Notes: generated from the sequence alone by a model not told the origin. A stretch of 60,956 bases of DNA from Asaia bogorensis (GCF_900465345.1 NZ_UEGO01000016.1:1-60956); one strand, 5' to 3'. Positions 16,808-26,417 are shown, numbered from the stretch's first letter. Translations and numbers: made by a program.

Positions 16808-18383
16808 GGAGCGACGCTCCCGACCCGGCGGACTGATGAGAGGCATATCCCTGTCCGACGGATTTTGTACCGCTTGATGTGGCATGACGCATGATCTCCT
16901 CGGCATTCAGCGCGTCTCCTTCGAGAATGGTCGAGATGGCGCCACGATAAAAAACAGCGACGCGGTCGCACATCCCGACGATTTCGGGGAGTTCTGATGA
17001 GATCATGATGATCGCAAAGCCCTCCCCGGTCAGGTCCCGCATCAGACGATAGATTTCCGCTTTGGCCCCGACATCGATTCCGCGCGTCGGTTCATCGAAG
17101 ATCAGGATCGGGCAGCGACGATTGAGCCAGCGCGCGATGACCACTTTTTGCTGGTTGCCGCCGCTGAGCGTGACGGTTGCCGTCTCGGCATCCGGGGCCT
17201 TAACCTGCAGGGCGCGCATGAGAGAGGCGGTTTTCTCATGCTCCTTGCGCCGGTCGATCAGTCCTGTACGCCGCGTATACTGTGGAAGATTATTGATCGA
17301 GATATTGTCGCGTATACTGAATGGCAGAATCAGGCCTTCCGTCTTGCGGTTTTCAGGCAGAAGCCCGATCCCGGCTTTGAGCGCCGCCGCCGGATCGGAC
17401 AGGGTGACGCCACGCCCATGCATGGTCACGCTCTTGCCCGGACAGGGCAGCGCTCCGATCAGGGCAAGAGCGGTCTCTGTACGGCCCGAGCCCACCAGCC
17501 CGGCAAAACCAAGAATTTCGCCTGTGTGAAGGTCGAAATCGCTCATGGCTGCATCGCCTCGGCTGCGCAGATGGCGCGCTGTCAGCAATACGCTGCGCTC
17601 GGCCGTATTGGCCTTGGGCGGAAAGCTGTTCTCGATACGCCGCCCCACCATCATCTCGACCAGATAATCCATGGTGCAGGACGCGACTGGGGTCAGGCCG
17701 ACATTCGCCCCATCCCGTAGAATGGTAATGCGATCGCAGATCTCGAAGATCTCCTCAAGATGATGCGAAACGAAAATAATCCCGATGCCCTCATCGCGCA
17801 GCTGCCGCATGACGCGAAAAAGCAGTGCTGCCTCGTTGGGGGTCAGCGGGGCTGTCGGCTCGTCCAGAATAAGGATGCGCACATCGAGCGAGAGCGCTTT
17901 GGCAATCTCCACGAATTGCTGCTCGGCAACACTCAACCGTCCGACGGGAACGGTCAGGTCGATCTGCACGCCGATGCGTTCAAAAAGGCCAGCCGCCTGA
18001 CGCGCCATGGCCGTACGGCGGCTCAGCCCGAGCGCATTGCGCCTTTCTCGCCCCAGAAAAATATTATCGATCGCGTCGAGATCGGGCACCAGGCTGAATT
18101 CCTGAAACACAATGCCGATGCCGCGCGCGATGGCGTCGCGATAGCTCGTGAAATGGCAGGCTTCGCCATCGAGCAGCATCTCGCCCTCATCCTGGCGCTG
18201 GATGCCGCCTATGATCTTGATGATCGTCGATTTCCCAGCGCCATTTTCACCCAGCAGCGCATGAATCTCACCACGCATGAGGTCCAGTGAAACGCCCTTG
18301 AGCGCTTTCACTCCGGGAAAACTTTTGGTGATGCCCTGCAGCTTCAGGAGCGGCAGGGCAGAAGAAGAGTGTATTTCTGTCAT
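16800..18383 (-). CDS. Sugar/polyol ABC transporter ATP-binding protein (RbsA type)
   Basis: A 527-residue duplicated ATPase energising carbohydrate uptake. Domain 1 has an intact Walker A ([10 protein letters not shown]), signature [16 protein letters not shown] and Walker B ([12 protein letters not shown]). Domain 2 has the degenerate Walker [13 protein letters not shown] usual for this family, signature [15 protein letters not shown] and Walker [17 protein letters not shown]. The ATG at 18383 (MTEIHSS) was chosen over the longer frame because residues before it are not family-like. It follows the binding-protein gene by 66 bases and overlaps the permease. Confidence 0.9.
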   Translation of the reverse strand: MTEIHSSSALPLLKLQGITKSFPGVKALKGVSLDLMRGEIHALLGENGAGKSTIIKIIGGIQRQDEGEMLLDGEACHFTSYRDAIARGIGIVFQEFSLVPDLDAIDNIFLGRERRNALGLSRRTAMARQAAGLFERIGVQIDLTVPVGRLSVAEQQFVEIAKALSLDVRILILDEPTAPLTPNEAALLFRVMRQLRDEGIGIIFVSHHLEEIFEICDRITILRDGANVGLTPVASCTMDYLVEMMVGRRIENSFPPKANTAERSVLLTARHLRSRGDAAMSDFDLHTGEILGFAGLVGSGRTETALALIGALPCPGKSVTMHGRGVTLSDPAAALKAGIGLLPENRKTEGLILPFSIRDNISINNLPQYTRRTGLIDRRKEHEKTASLMRALQVKAPDAETATVTLSGGNQQKVVIARWLNRRCPILIFDEPTRGIDVGAKAEIYRLMRDLTGEGFAIIMISSELPEIVGMCDRVAVFYRGAISTILEGDALNAEEIMRHATSSGTKSVGQGYASHQSAGSGASLHA

Positions 18384-18427
18384 GATGCCTTGCCGCCCCC
18401 AATAGGTGCTCAAGATCGGTAATAAGA

Positions 18428-18445
18428 GAGGCTCAGCCCCGCCTC
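18428..18445 (-). terminator. Hairpin between binding-protein and ATPase genes
   Basis: GAGGC and GCCTC pair around an 8-base loop immediately after the binding-protein stop codon. No T run follows. Such intercistronic hairpins commonly protect or terminate part of the transcript so that binding protein exceeds membrane subunits. Short stem, so low certainty. Confidence 0.35.
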
Positions 18446-18449
18446 ACTC

Positions 18450-19373
18450 TCACCAACTGAAAGTCTTTGCTCCCTTGGCGTCGACCAGTTCCACATCCAC
18501 GGGCACTGTGGCGGGCGGCACTGCACCCCAGTACTTGGCAAGCGCCATAGCCAAAGCGAGACGGATCTGCTGTCGCGGGAATTGCGCGGCCGTGCCGATG
18601 AAATGCGAGCCGGGCTTGGCAATGGCCTTGATCGCTTCGGGCGCGCCATCCACGCTTACAAGCTTGACGTCATGCCCACTCGAATCAATGGCCGACAGCA
18701 CACCCAGCGAGCCATTATCATTGACGCTGAAAATGCCCTTCATGTCGGGATTGGCCTGCAGCATGTTCTCAGCCACCGTCAGAGCCTGGTCGCGCTCCTG
18801 CTTGCCGTTTTGCGTGCTCACGATCTTGATACCGGGAAATTTCGCCAGGGCGGCCTTGCATCCCTTTACGCGCTCAAGGATCGGCACCACGGGAATACCA
18901 TCTATGATACCGACATCACCCTTGGTGATAGTCTGGCCCAGATATGTGCAAGCCTTGAAACCGGCATCGTAGTTCTTCGATCCGACAAAGGTATCAATGG
19001 GGCCATTGGCCTGGGCATCGACCGAGACTATGGGGATATTCTTGTCGTGCACGGTCTTTACGATGGAGGCAACGCCCGCTGAATCGGTTGGATTGATCAG
19101 GACGATCTGTACGCCCTGCTGCACCATATCCTCGATATCGCTGACCTGCTTGGACACGTCGTGATGCGCATCGCTGATGATCAGTGTGGCTCCGATGGAT
19201 TTGGCCGCATCCTGGAGCGCGTCCTTCATAGTTACGAAATAAGGGTTGTTCATCTCCTGAAAGGACACGCCGATCTTGAGCGGTTCGGCGGCATACGCCT
19301 TGCCGGGAGCCAAAGAGAGCGCAGACCCGGTGACGAGGGTCGAGGCGAGAAGCGTCTTGAGAAACTTGTTCAT
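18450..19373 (-). CDS. Periplasmic sugar/polyol-binding protein (RbsB type)
   Basis: A 307-residue periplasmic type I binding protein. Residues 1-28 form a Sec signal (MNKFLKTLLASTLVTG...GKAYA with AxA cleavage). The mature part begins PLKIGVSFQEMNNPYFVTM and has the classical VQIVLINPTDSAGVASIV, PIVSVDAQANG and GIFSVNDNGSLGVLSAI segments. Given the two polyol dehydrogenases in the same operon, the ligand is likely a sugar alcohol such as xylitol, arabitol or threitol rather than ribose. The start at 19373 gives a proper signal peptide. Confidence 0.9.
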   Translation of the reverse strand: MNKFLKTLLASTLVTGSALSLAPGKAYAAEPLKIGVSFQEMNNPYFVTMKDALQDAAKSIGATLIISDAHHDVSKQVSDIEDMVQQGVQIVLINPTDSAGVASIVKTVHDKNIPIVSVDAQANGPIDTFVGSKNYDAGFKACTYLGQTITKGDVGIIDGIPVVPILERVKGCKAALAKFPGIKIVSTQNGKQERDQALTVAENMLQANPDMKGIFSVNDNGSLGVLSAIDSSGHDVKLVSVDGAPEAIKAIAKPGSHFIGTAAQFPRQQIRLALAMALAKYWGAVPPATVPVDVELVDAKGAKTFSW

Positions 19374-19504
19374 TTTGAACTCGTATCGAAATGGGGCATT
19401 CCCTGCCCGGTGCAGTTTTCCATGCCCTGTCATCCGGGGCACAGGCTCTGTTGGTGCGACGCCCTGACCGGGCTCAACCGGTCGAGGCGACCGGTCCTGT
19501 CGGT

Positions 19505-20275
19505 TCAGATGGCGGTGTAGCCGCCATCGACAAAGATCTCCTGCCCGTTGATCATCCCCGAGGCAGGGGTAGCGAGATAGAGCACCAGGTCGGCCACCTC
19601 CTGAGGTGTGGCGACGCGACCCGCGGGAATTTTTTCGAGAAAGCGCTGAAGCTTGTCACCCACACCCCAGACGCGCTCGCCCATGGGCGTCCAGACCACG
19701 GTGGGACAGACAGCATTGGACTGGATGTTATGTGGCGCCCATTCTGCGGTCATCACCTTGGTCAGGCCATTCAGACCGGCCTTGGACGCTACATAGGGGC
19801 CGTGATCAGTCAGCGCCACGCTGCTGGCCATCGAGCTAATATTGATGATCTTGCCCCCCCCGGCATCGATCATGCCCGGCACCAGCGCCCGCGCCATGAG
19901 CCAGGGCGCCCGCAGATTGAGGTTGAGGATCGAATCCCATTCCTCGACGCTCTGCTCGTTGAGCGATTTCGGTATGCTCATCCCGGCATTATTGACGAGG
20001 ATCGTCGGTATGCCGATTTCGCTGCGCATGCGGGCGGTAGCCTGCTCTGCCGCTCGTGCATCGAGCAGATCGGCTGCAATGGCGAGACAGGTCCTCCCCT
20101 GCGCGGTAACGAGCGCGCGCGTCTCATCCAGAAGCGCCTCGTCGCGGGCAATGGCGACAATATCAGCCCCTGCGGCGCTCAGCGTCTCGCAGATCGTGAC
20201 ACCTAGCCCGCGCGAAGCCCCGGTGACGACGGCAACCTTGCCTTTGAGCGAAAAACGGGTGGAGAGATCGGTCAT
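19505..20275 (-). CDS. Short-chain dehydrogenase, xylulose reductase/polyol dehydrogenase-like
   Basis: A 256-residue SDR. The cofactor motif is VVTGASRGLG (19-28), NNAG at about 99, the catalytic Ser at SSMASS and YVASK giving the Tyr-x-x-x-Lys pair. The segment NAVCPTVVWTPMGERVW and the ending SGMINGQEIFVDGGYTAI resemble the L-xylulose reductase/D-threitol dehydrogenase branch of SDRs, so it probably interconverts a polyol and a ketose with NAD(P). Its ATG overlaps the AraC stop by 4 bases. The AraC gene, MDR dehydrogenase and ABC transporter in the same operon agree with polyol catabolism. Confidence 0.85.
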   Translation of the reverse strand: MTDLSTRFSLKGKVAVVTGASRGLGVTICETLSAAGADIVAIARDEALLDETRALVTAQGRTCLAIAADLLDARAAEQATARMRSEIGIPTILVNNAGMSIPKSLNEQSVEEWDSILNLNLRAPWLMARALVPGMIDAGGGKIINISSMASSVALTDHGPYVASKAGLNGLTKVMTAEWAPHNIQSNAVCPTVVWTPMGERVWGVGDKLQRFLEKIPAGRVATPQEVADLVLYLATPASGMINGQEIFVDGGYTAI

Positions 20276-21282
20276 GACAGGCTCATGCCTCCTGCAGGCG
20301 ACGCGCCCGGCGCGCCAAGGGTACGGGGATGCGCCAAGAGATGAGGCGCGGTGATCTGCTGCGATTGCTGGCGAAACTGACGCGGTGTGCAGCCGCGCAG
20401 ACTCAGAAACACGCGATTGAAGTTGGAGAGATTGCTGAACCCTGCCTCTCGGCAGATATCAGTCACCGCCATTGAGGTTGTTGCGAGCAGGTGGCAGGCA
20501 TGACCGATCCGCAGCTTCTGCACAAAGCTCATGAAAGTCTCACCCGTCACCGCGCGAAACTGGCGCGAGAAACCCGAAGGCGTCATGCCGAGGGATGAGG
20601 CGATGGTCTCGTGGCGGATTGTAGCGGGATCGGTCGTCAGGAGATGACGCACCAGACGGTTGATGCGCGCAGCACCCGAAACCCCGACCCCACCCGGCAG
20701 AGGGCGATCGCGCCCGGTAGACAGACGCCGCCAGGGCGATTGCGACAACGCAAACATAAGGGACACGCAAGAGGCGAGTTTCTGACCCGCGCTTTGCGCA
20801 CCCATCGCAACGAGCGCCTCGGCATGGGCAAGAGCCTGTACGCCAGTGAATTCCAGCCCATGAACCGCCTCTGCAAGCATGCGCGTCAGCCCTGACAACT
20901 CCGGGCAGAGCGCAATCATTCCTTCAATCCAGCTCTGGCTGAACTGAAGCACCACGTCGCGTCCCTGGAGCACTTCGCCTTCGCAAAGGGGACTGAACCA
21001 CACATGAGGGAGATCCGGCCCGATGAGCACAAGCTGACCCGCTGAAAAAGCACCAATGTAATCGCCAATCATCGCACGGCCTGCGCCGCGTGTGATCAAA
21101 TGCAGCTCATATTCCGGATGATAGTTCCAGCAGGCAATGGCTGCCGGATAATCATGCTGATGCCAACGGAAACTGCCGGTCTTCTGCTCAGGTATCAACT
21201 CCAGAATGGCAGGGTTCTGCACCCCTCGTCCATTCTGCCCAGGAGAGGTATGACCGGTGGAAATACCATTGAGATACGACAT
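20272..21282 (-). CDS. AraC-family transcriptional regulator of the polyol operon
   Basis: A 336-residue regulator with an N-terminal cupin-like effector domain (HQHDYPAAIACWNYHPEYELHLITRGAGRAMIGDY, about 41-75) and a C-terminal double helix-turn-helix (SSLGMTPSGFSRQFRAVTGETFMSFVQKLRIGHACHLL, then ICREAGFSNLSNFNRVFLSLRGCTPRQFR). It probably senses the imported polyol and activates the operon. It lies inside the operon, 26 bases after the MDR dehydrogenase gene and overlapping the SDR gene, so it would control its own synthesis. Confidence 0.88.
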   Translation of the reverse strand: MSYLNGISTGHTSPGQNGRGVQNPAILELIPEQKTGSFRWHQHDYPAAIACWNYHPEYELHLITRGAGRAMIGDYIGAFSAGQLVLIGPDLPHVWFSPLCEGEVLQGRDVVLQFSQSWIEGMIALCPELSGLTRMLAEAVHGLEFTGVQALAHAEALVAMGAQSAGQKLASCVSLMFALSQSPWRRLSTGRDRPLPGGVGVSGAARINRLVRHLLTTDPATIRHETIASSLGMTPSGFSRQFRAVTGETFMSFVQKLRIGHACHLLATTSMAVTDICREAGFSNLSNFNRVFLSLRGCTPRQFRQQSQQITAPHLLAHPRTLGAPGASPAGGMSLS

Positions 21283-21308
21283 GAGACGTGCCTCGCCTGT
21301 GCAGAAGA

Positions 21309-22346
21309 TCAGAGGGTGATCTGGAGTTTGACGTCGTCCGGCCTACCATCCGCCGCTCGCTCGAAGGCCGCAATACCTTCGCTAAGCGGATAGCTGCCGG
21401 AGATCAGTGGCTTGAGGTCGATACGTCCAGAAGCGATGAGCGCAATGGCACGATCATAGACATGGGCATAGCGAAAGATCGTCTCGATGCTCAGCTCCTT
21501 GGCTTGCGCCGCAACGATATCAAGGGCGACCTTCCTGGGAGGCATACCGACCAGTATCAGACGCCCTCCAGGCCGTGTGCAGTCCAGTGCGTCCTGATAG
21601 GCTCCCTCGAACCCGCTCGCCTCGAAGGTCACATCCACGCCCCATCCCTCACCGCACTCGGCAGCAATACGCCCGGCCGGTTTCGCCTCGGCCAGATTGA
21701 TCGGGACGATATTGGCATAGCGTCCGGCGATAGCGAGTTTGGGTGCCGAGAAATCGCTGATGAAAACCCGGCTCGCCCCGGAGGCCAGCGCCGCAAGCGC
21801 AGTCATGATTCCGATTGGTCCTGCCCCTGTAACCAGACAGACGTCGCCGGGCTGCAGGCGTGCCTTGACGCAGGCATGAACGCCGACCGCCAGCGGCTCG
21901 ACCATTGCCCCTTCAGCAAAGCTCACACGATCAGGCAGTTTGTAGGTGTAAGCCGCTGGATGCACGACAGAGGCGGTCAGACAACCATGCACAGGTGGGG
22001 TTGCCCAGAAGCGCACGGCAGGGTCGATATTATACTGCCCCAGACGGGAGGCACGCGATTGCGGGTCGGGGATACCCGGCTCCATGCACACACGATCACC
22101 GATCTTCAGCCCCGTAACCCGGCTGCCCAGCGCAGTGATTGTCCCCGAGGCCTCATGCCCGAGCACCATGGGCTTGCGCACGACAAACGGCCCGATAGCG
22201 CCATGCGTGTAGTAATGCACATCGCTCCCACAGATCCCGACCGTATGGATGGCAATACGCACATCATCAGGGCCAAGCGTGTCATCAAGGGCAATGTCCC
22301 GCAGGGACAGTCTGCCACGCTCTTCCAGAACCAGTGCCTGTGCCAT
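21309..22346 (-). CDS. Zinc-type medium-chain dehydrogenase, xylitol/sorbitol dehydrogenase-like
   Basis: A 345-residue MDR dehydrogenase. Catalytic zinc ligands are in [13 protein letters not shown] and VLGHEASG (Cys, His-Glu), with the coenzyme motif [15 protein letters not shown]. The structural-zinc loop, usually four cysteines, reads [20 protein letters not shown] here, so the structural zinc site is lost. ATPPVHGCL and [11 protein letters not shown] are typical of the xylitol/sorbitol group. It should oxidise a polyol to a ketose with NAD. The start at 22346 ([11 protein letters not shown]) is family-like. It is the first gene of the operon, so the promoter lies in 22347-22640. Confidence 0.87.
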   Translation of the reverse strand: MAQALVLEERGRLSLRDIALDDTLGPDDVRIAIHTVGICGSDVHYYTHGAIGPFVVRKPMVLGHEASGTITALGSRVTGLKIGDRVCMEPGIPDPQSRASRLGQYNIDPAVRFWATPPVHGCLTASVVHPAAYTYKLPDRVSFAEGAMVEPLAVGVHACVKARLQPGDVCLVTGAGPIGIMTALAALASGASRVFISDFSAPKLAIAGRYANIVPINLAEAKPAGRIAAECGEGWGVDVTFEASGFEGAYQDALDCTRPGGRLILVGMPPRKVALDIVAAQAKELSIETIFRYAHVYDRAIALIASGRIDLKPLISGSYPLSEGIAAFERAADGRPDDVKLQITL

Positions 22347-22646
22347 CTCGTCATTCCTTGCAGATCCCGACATGCTCCAGCGATACGCGAACATGACAGA
22401 ACTGTTAGATATAACGACACGATCTCATGAAATAGGTCTGTTCTTCACAAAAAATGATGATTTCTTGCGTGAACAGAACACCACTCCGTGATTTTCGATT
22501 TGGGAGTGAGCCTTTGCGAGCTGGCACGGCACTGGAGCGGGGTACTCCGTGGCGACCGCGTTTGGCGCTGGGTCATGGCTGACCTATGCTGATTTCCCAT
22601 CGGGCTGCGCCCCGGCCTTCCCCCAATGCCGACAGAAAGAGTTCTG
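22347..22646. promoter_or_regulatory. Divergent promoter region, polyol operon and fructanase gene
   Basis: No gene is seen. An AT-rich patch (22395-22470) includes GTTAGATATAAC and an imperfect inverted pair, TCTGTTC near 22437 and GAACAGA near 22470, which could be an AraC or carbon-control site. The half nearer the fructanase is GC-rich and featureless. Confidence 0.35.
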
Positions 22647-24350
22647 ATGACCGAGCGTCCCGTTTTCCCCGGAATGAGCCGCCGACGGGCCCTTGCCTCG
22701 CTTGCAGCGACCGGTGGTGGCCTGATGGGAGCGGCATTCGCGCAGGCTGCGCCCGGCCCTGTGGCGGTACCCAAGGCACCGGACAAGGAAAGAAAGGCCG
22801 AGCCCAACGCCTCGCATCCCTCCCCTGCCGACCAGCCGGGAGCCACCGCCCATCCGGTCATTCGCACGCAAAGCGATGCCCTCTATCGCCCTACGATCCA
22901 TTTCTCACCCGAGAGCGGTTTCATGAACGACCCCAACGGGCTTGTTCATGATGGGTCGATTTTTCATCTTTATTATCAATATGACCCCTTTGCCCCCTAT
23001 GCCGGTCACGTGCATTGGGGCCATGCGACGAGCAAGGATCTGCTGTCATGGCAGGATCAGCCGATTGCGCTCAATGAAACGCCTGCTGGCGAGGCCTTTA
23101 CCGGTTGCGCCGTGCTGGACGCACAGAACAGTTCAGGGCTGTTCAAGGAGGGGCAAGGTGGACTGGTTGCCCTCTACACCCGCGCCACCCCCAGGAAACA
23201 GTCACAGTATCTGGCGATCAGTGAGGACGGGGGACAGAGTTTCCATGATATCGCCCAGAATCCGGTGCTCGATATCGGCAGCAACTCATTTCGTGATCCG
23301 CAGGTGATCTTTCACGAACCCACCCGGCAATGGGTCATGGTGGTTGCAAAGTCACGCCTGCATCAGATTGCATTCTACGCCTCCATCGACCTCCGGCACT
23401 GGGTGCATCTCAGCGATTTTGGTCCGTCCGGCCTGTATGGCGTCGATTATGAATGCCCCAATCTGATCGAGATTCCCGTTGAAGGCGGCGGGTCACGCTG
23501 GGTTCTGTTCATCTCGGTCAATCCCGGTGGGCCAACGGGGGGCAGCATCACCCAGTATTTCGTTGGCAGCTTCGATGGCAGTCGCTTCACCCCCGATGAC
23601 ACCGTGATCGGGCTGACGGATTTCGCCAAGGATGCCTATGCCCTTCAGTGTTACCAGAACATGCCAGGCAGGCAGGCCGTCTCCATCGCCTGGCTGGGCA
23701 ACTGGCAGTACTGTCAGGAACTTCCGACCCAGAGCTGGCGCGGCTGCATGACCCTGCCCCGGCTCATGACACTGCGCCATGACTCAGCCGGCTGGCTGCG
23801 CCTCGCCCAAACCCCGAGAGGGCTGGAAACCCTGCGTGAAGCGCCCATCGCTTTCACCTGCCAGCGTCTGGCCGCCGGTGCCAGTGCCTCGGTACCCCTC
23901 CCGCAATGCGTGGCGCTCGAACTGGTCCTGAACGCGACCGTTGACCAGATGCCCCCCAATCTGCCGCTGGGGGACAAGGGGCGCACGGGCCGGTTCGTTA
24001 TCGTGTTCGGCAATGATATGGGCGAAAACCTGACCATCGGTTTTGACGCCTTCAGCGGTCAGCTCTGGATTGACCGAGCCGATCTCAATGGTTTCAAGCA
24101 GCCTTTCTTTACCGGGCAGTTCTCAACCCCTCTCAATGCCGATGACCGCCATTTCGACATACGTCTCGTGCTTGATGCCTGCACGCTTGAGGTCTTCGCC
24201 AATGGTGGCCTTTCGGTAGGAACTGCCTTGCTCTTTCCGGCCAACCCGCTCAGCTTCCTCAAGCTTGAGGCGACAGGCGCTGGGGCAAGCATCGAGACAC
24301 TGGGCCTGTACCGGCTCAGGAAGGTCATGCCGCGCGAGACAGCCCTGTAA
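22647..24350 (+). CDS. Secreted GH32 fructanase (levanase/exo-inulinase type)
   Basis: A 567-residue glycoside hydrolase of family 32, cleaving beta-fructosides such as levan, inulin or sucrose. Residues 11-34 (SRRRALASLAATGGG...AFAQA) look like a twin-arginine signal with AxA cleavage, followed by a Pro/Ala-rich linker. Catalytic motifs: FMNDPNG (92-98, nucleophile Asp95), FRDPQV (215-220, stabiliser Asp217) and YECPNL (268-273, acid/base Glu269). The C-terminal beta-sandwich has LEVFANGGLSVGTALLFP. Export via Tat would place it outside the cytoplasm. The start at 22647 is preferred; the ATG at 22626 adds seven residues. It is transcribed away from the polyol operon. Confidence 0.88.
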   Translation: MTERPVFPGMSRRRALASLAATGGGLMGAAFAQAAPGPVAVPKAPDKERKAEPNASHPSPADQPGATAHPVIRTQSDALYRPTIHFSPESGFMNDPNGLVHDGSIFHLYYQYDPFAPYAGHVHWGHATSKDLLSWQDQPIALNETPAGEAFTGCAVLDAQNSSGLFKEGQGGLVALYTRATPRKQSQYLAISEDGGQSFHDIAQNPVLDIGSNSFRDPQVIFHEPTRQWVMVVAKSRLHQIAFYASIDLRHWVHLSDFGPSGLYGVDYECPNLIEIPVEGGGSRWVLFISVNPGGPTGGSITQYFVGSFDGSRFTPDDTVIGLTDFAKDAYALQCYQNMPGRQAVSIAWLGNWQYCQELPTQSWRGCMTLPRLMTLRHDSAGWLRLAQTPRGLETLREAPIAFTCQRLAAGASASVPLPQCVALELVLNATVDQMPPNLPLGDKGRTGRFVIVFGNDMGENLTIGFDAFSGQLWIDRADLNGFKQPFFTGQFSTPLNADDRHFDIRLVLDACTLEVFANGGLSVGTALLFPANPLSFLKLEATGAGASIETLGLYRLRKVMPRETAL

Positions 24351-24412
24351 GCCTCGGCCACCCTATGATAAGGCGGTGATCCCGACGAACCAGACCGGAG
24401 CTATTCTCTCTC

Positions 24413-24847
24413 ATGTCCTTCACCGCCTGTCTTTTCGTCATGCTCGGCGGGGCCCTTGGCACGCTGGGGCGCTATCTCGTCTCTGTCGCGACCGCGCCCT
24501 ATAGCCGCTCCATGCCGTGGGGTACGATCCTGGCCATCAATACGGTCGGGTCGTTCGTCATCGGTTTTTTCGGTACGCTGACGCTCGCCCATGGCCGCTT
24601 TCCCGTTTCGGAAAACATGCGGCTCTTTGTCATGGTCGGGATTTGCGGAGGGTACACCACCTTCTCGTCATTCAGCCTCCAGACTCTGGATCTGATGCGT
24701 GCCGATGCATGGGGCCGCGCCATGCTCAACATCATTCTTTCAGCCGTGCTCTGCCTTGGCGCGGTATCGCTCGGGCATCATGCCGCCTCGAAGCTCAATG
24801 CCGGGGCCTTTCAGATTGCCCAGAACGAGACCGAAGAGGACGCCTGA
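24413..24847 (+). CDS. crcB: CrcB/Fluc fluoride channel
   Basis: A 144-residue four-helix membrane protein that exports fluoride as a dual-topology dimer. The visible family motifs are GGALGTLGRYLVS (12-24), INTVGSFVIGFFGTL (about 43-57, with the pore Asn) and GICGGYTTFSSFSLQTL (about 75-91). It starts 62 bases after the fructanase stop. I looked for a fluoride riboswitch in that gap and could not support one. Confidence 0.92.
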   Translation: MSFTACLFVMLGGALGTLGRYLVSVATAPYSRSMPWGTILAINTVGSFVIGFFGTLTLAHGRFPVSENMRLFVMVGICGGYTTFSSFSLQTLDLMRADAWGRAMLNIILSAVLCLGAVSLGHHAASKLNAGAFQIAQNETEEDA

Positions 24848-24863
24848 TATCCTGACGGCCATT

Positions 24864-24885
24864 CCGCCGGGCCAGAGCCTGGCGG
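24864..24885. terminator. Hairpin between crcB and the convergent PLP-enzyme gene
   Basis: CCGCCGGGC pairs with GCCTGGCGG (one G-U) around the tetraloop CAGA, 17 bases after the crcB stop. It has no long T run but its position between convergent genes fits a bidirectional terminator. Confidence 0.55.
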
Positions 24886-24926
24886 GACACAGGGTTTGCC
24901 TTATGCGCCCCCGCAGAGGTTGCCCT

Positions 24927-26384
24927 TCAGGCTGAAAGCGCTTCGAAGCGGGCTGTCTGCTCGTCACAACGATAGATATCGGCCATCGGGTATGGCTGTC
25001 GCGCAAGCGTCGCCACCGCGTTGATGACCCGATCCACCTTCTCGTCGCTCATCAGAACGCTGAAGTTCAGCCGGGTCCAGCCGGGCTTTTCGATTTCATG
25101 ACCCGACAGGATCTCGCGGCGCAGGATTGCCGAGGCAGGCTCATCGATGGAGAGCAGACGATGCGCATAGGGCCCGGCGCAGGCACAGCCGCCACGTGCC
25201 TGAATACCGTAGCAATCGGACAGCAAGCGAGTAAAAAGCTGCTGATGGATATGACCGCCGCGCTGATGATCGCGGATGCGCATGGAGAAGATGGGCAGAG
25301 CCGGCTTGTCGGCTGAGGCGCCGATCAGTTCGATCTCTGCCACGTCGCCCCATGCCTTCAGCGCCCGCGCGCGCAGTTCGGCATGACGTTCATCCATGAA
25401 ATCCTGACCGATGGCGTCCTTCACCAGAAATGCCAGCGCCGCCCGGATATCGCCCACCACATTGGGTGTGCCCGCTTCCTCACGGTCGCTCACGCGATCG
25501 GAATAATCATGCCCCCAGGGTGAGACAAAACGCACCGTTCCACCACCGGGCAGGCTCGGGCGTGTGATGGCCACAGCGGCGTCACGAACGATCATCACGC
25601 CTGAAGCGCCGGGTCCGCCAATGAATTTGTGGGGCGATACGACCACCGCATCAATCTGGGCTGGCGTGCCTGCTGCCATATCGATGGCGAGATACGGCCC
25701 GCCGCCTGCATAGTCCCAGACCGAACGCACGCCATGCGCATTGAGCAGGGTCGTGATGGCCGCGACATCGGTCAGGATACCGGTCACATTAGAGGCTGCG
25801 GAAAAGGCTGCCACCACCAGTCGTCCCGGGGTGAGGGCTTCCAGCACACGGGTGAGTTCCGCCACATCAGGCCCACCCTGCACGGCCTCGCCAATCTCGA
25901 TGATTTCCGCCCCGCTTTCGCGCCACGGGAGAATGTTGGAGTGATGCTCGTAAGGCCCGATCAGAACGAGCGGTTTTTTGCCTTCAGCGACGGCCCGTGT
26001 AATGCCCATAAGGCTGACGAGACGGTTGATGCCTGACGTCGCACCTGAGCCGGTGAAAACAACGCTGTATGCCTCCGTTGCCTTGCAGAGCCGGGCGATA
26101 TGAGCGCGCGCCGAGGCACGCAGCCTTGTCATCATGCGCCCGCAATAGGACGCCTGGGTATGACTGTTGGCATAGTAGGGCAGAACCTGCGTAAGGACGA
26201 AGCTTTCAACCTGCTGAAGCGCGCGCCCCGAGGCCACGTAATCGGCATAGAGCAGCGGATGATCGCCAAACGGCCCCGGCACAGGCACACCCTCACCAAT
26301 GACCCCTTTGCGAAGCCCTGCCAGCCCCTCTTCGCCCTTCAGCGAAACGGCAAAATCATCGAGGCAGGTATCGGGGTTCAGCAT
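24927..26384 (-). CDS. Class-V aminotransferase-fold PLP enzyme (cysteine-desulfurase-like)
   Basis: A 485-residue PLP enzyme of the NifS/SufS/Csd fold. The cofactor Lys is in SPHKFIGGPGASG; other motifs are VFTGSGATSGINRLV, PYEHHSNILPWRESGAEIIEI and YAGGGPYLAIDM. The late Cys-rich segment ARGGCACAGPYAHRLL sits where desulfurases have the active-site Cys loop. It could be a desulfurase, kynureninase-like or lyase enzyme; substrate unknown. Its N-terminus (DDFAVSLKGEEGLAGLRKGVIG) is longer than SufS. The gene is divergent from an Lrp regulator, which suggests amino-acid control. A perfect 7-bp hairpin covers its ribosome site. Confidence 0.8.
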   Translation of the reverse strand: MLNPDTCLDDFAVSLKGEEGLAGLRKGVIGEGVPVPGPFGDHPLLYADYVASGRALQQVESFVLTQVLPYYANSHTQASYCGRMMTRLRASARAHIARLCKATEAYSVVFTGSGATSGINRLVSLMGITRAVAEGKKPLVLIGPYEHHSNILPWRESGAEIIEIGEAVQGGPDVAELTRVLEALTPGRLVVAAFSAASNVTGILTDVAAITTLLNAHGVRSVWDYAGGGPYLAIDMAAGTPAQIDAVVVSPHKFIGGPGASGVMIVRDAAVAITRPSLPGGGTVRFVSPWGHDYSDRVSDREEAGTPNVVGDIRAALAFLVKDAIGQDFMDERHAELRARALKAWGDVAEIELIGASADKPALPIFSMRIRDHQRGGHIHQQLFTRLLSDCYGIQARGGCACAGPYAHRLLSIDEPASAILRREILSGHEIEKPGWTRLNFSVLMSDEKVDRVINAVATLARQPYPMADIYRCDEQTARFEALSA

Positions 26385-26392
26385 GGTAAAGG

Positions 26393-26417
26393 CTCCTGTG
26401 GTCGGATGAGCACAGGA
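26393..26417 (-). promoter_or_regulatory. Hairpin sequestering the ribosome site of the PLP-enzyme gene
   Basis: On the mRNA strand, TCCTGTG and CACAGGA form a perfect 7-bp stem around a 10-base loop. The Shine-Dalgarno AGGAG (26393-26397) has four of its five bases inside the 3' arm and is spaced 8 bases from the ATG. Translation could be gated by melting the stem; the same repeat might alternatively be a DNA operator for the divergent Lrp protein. Confidence 0.5.

Noticed and set aside
24351-24412. Possible fluoride riboswitch before crcB (GGCGGTGATC...)
   Set aside because: A few bases resemble the consensus but the pseudoknot pairing and GGnGAU / CUaAU core order could not be drawn.
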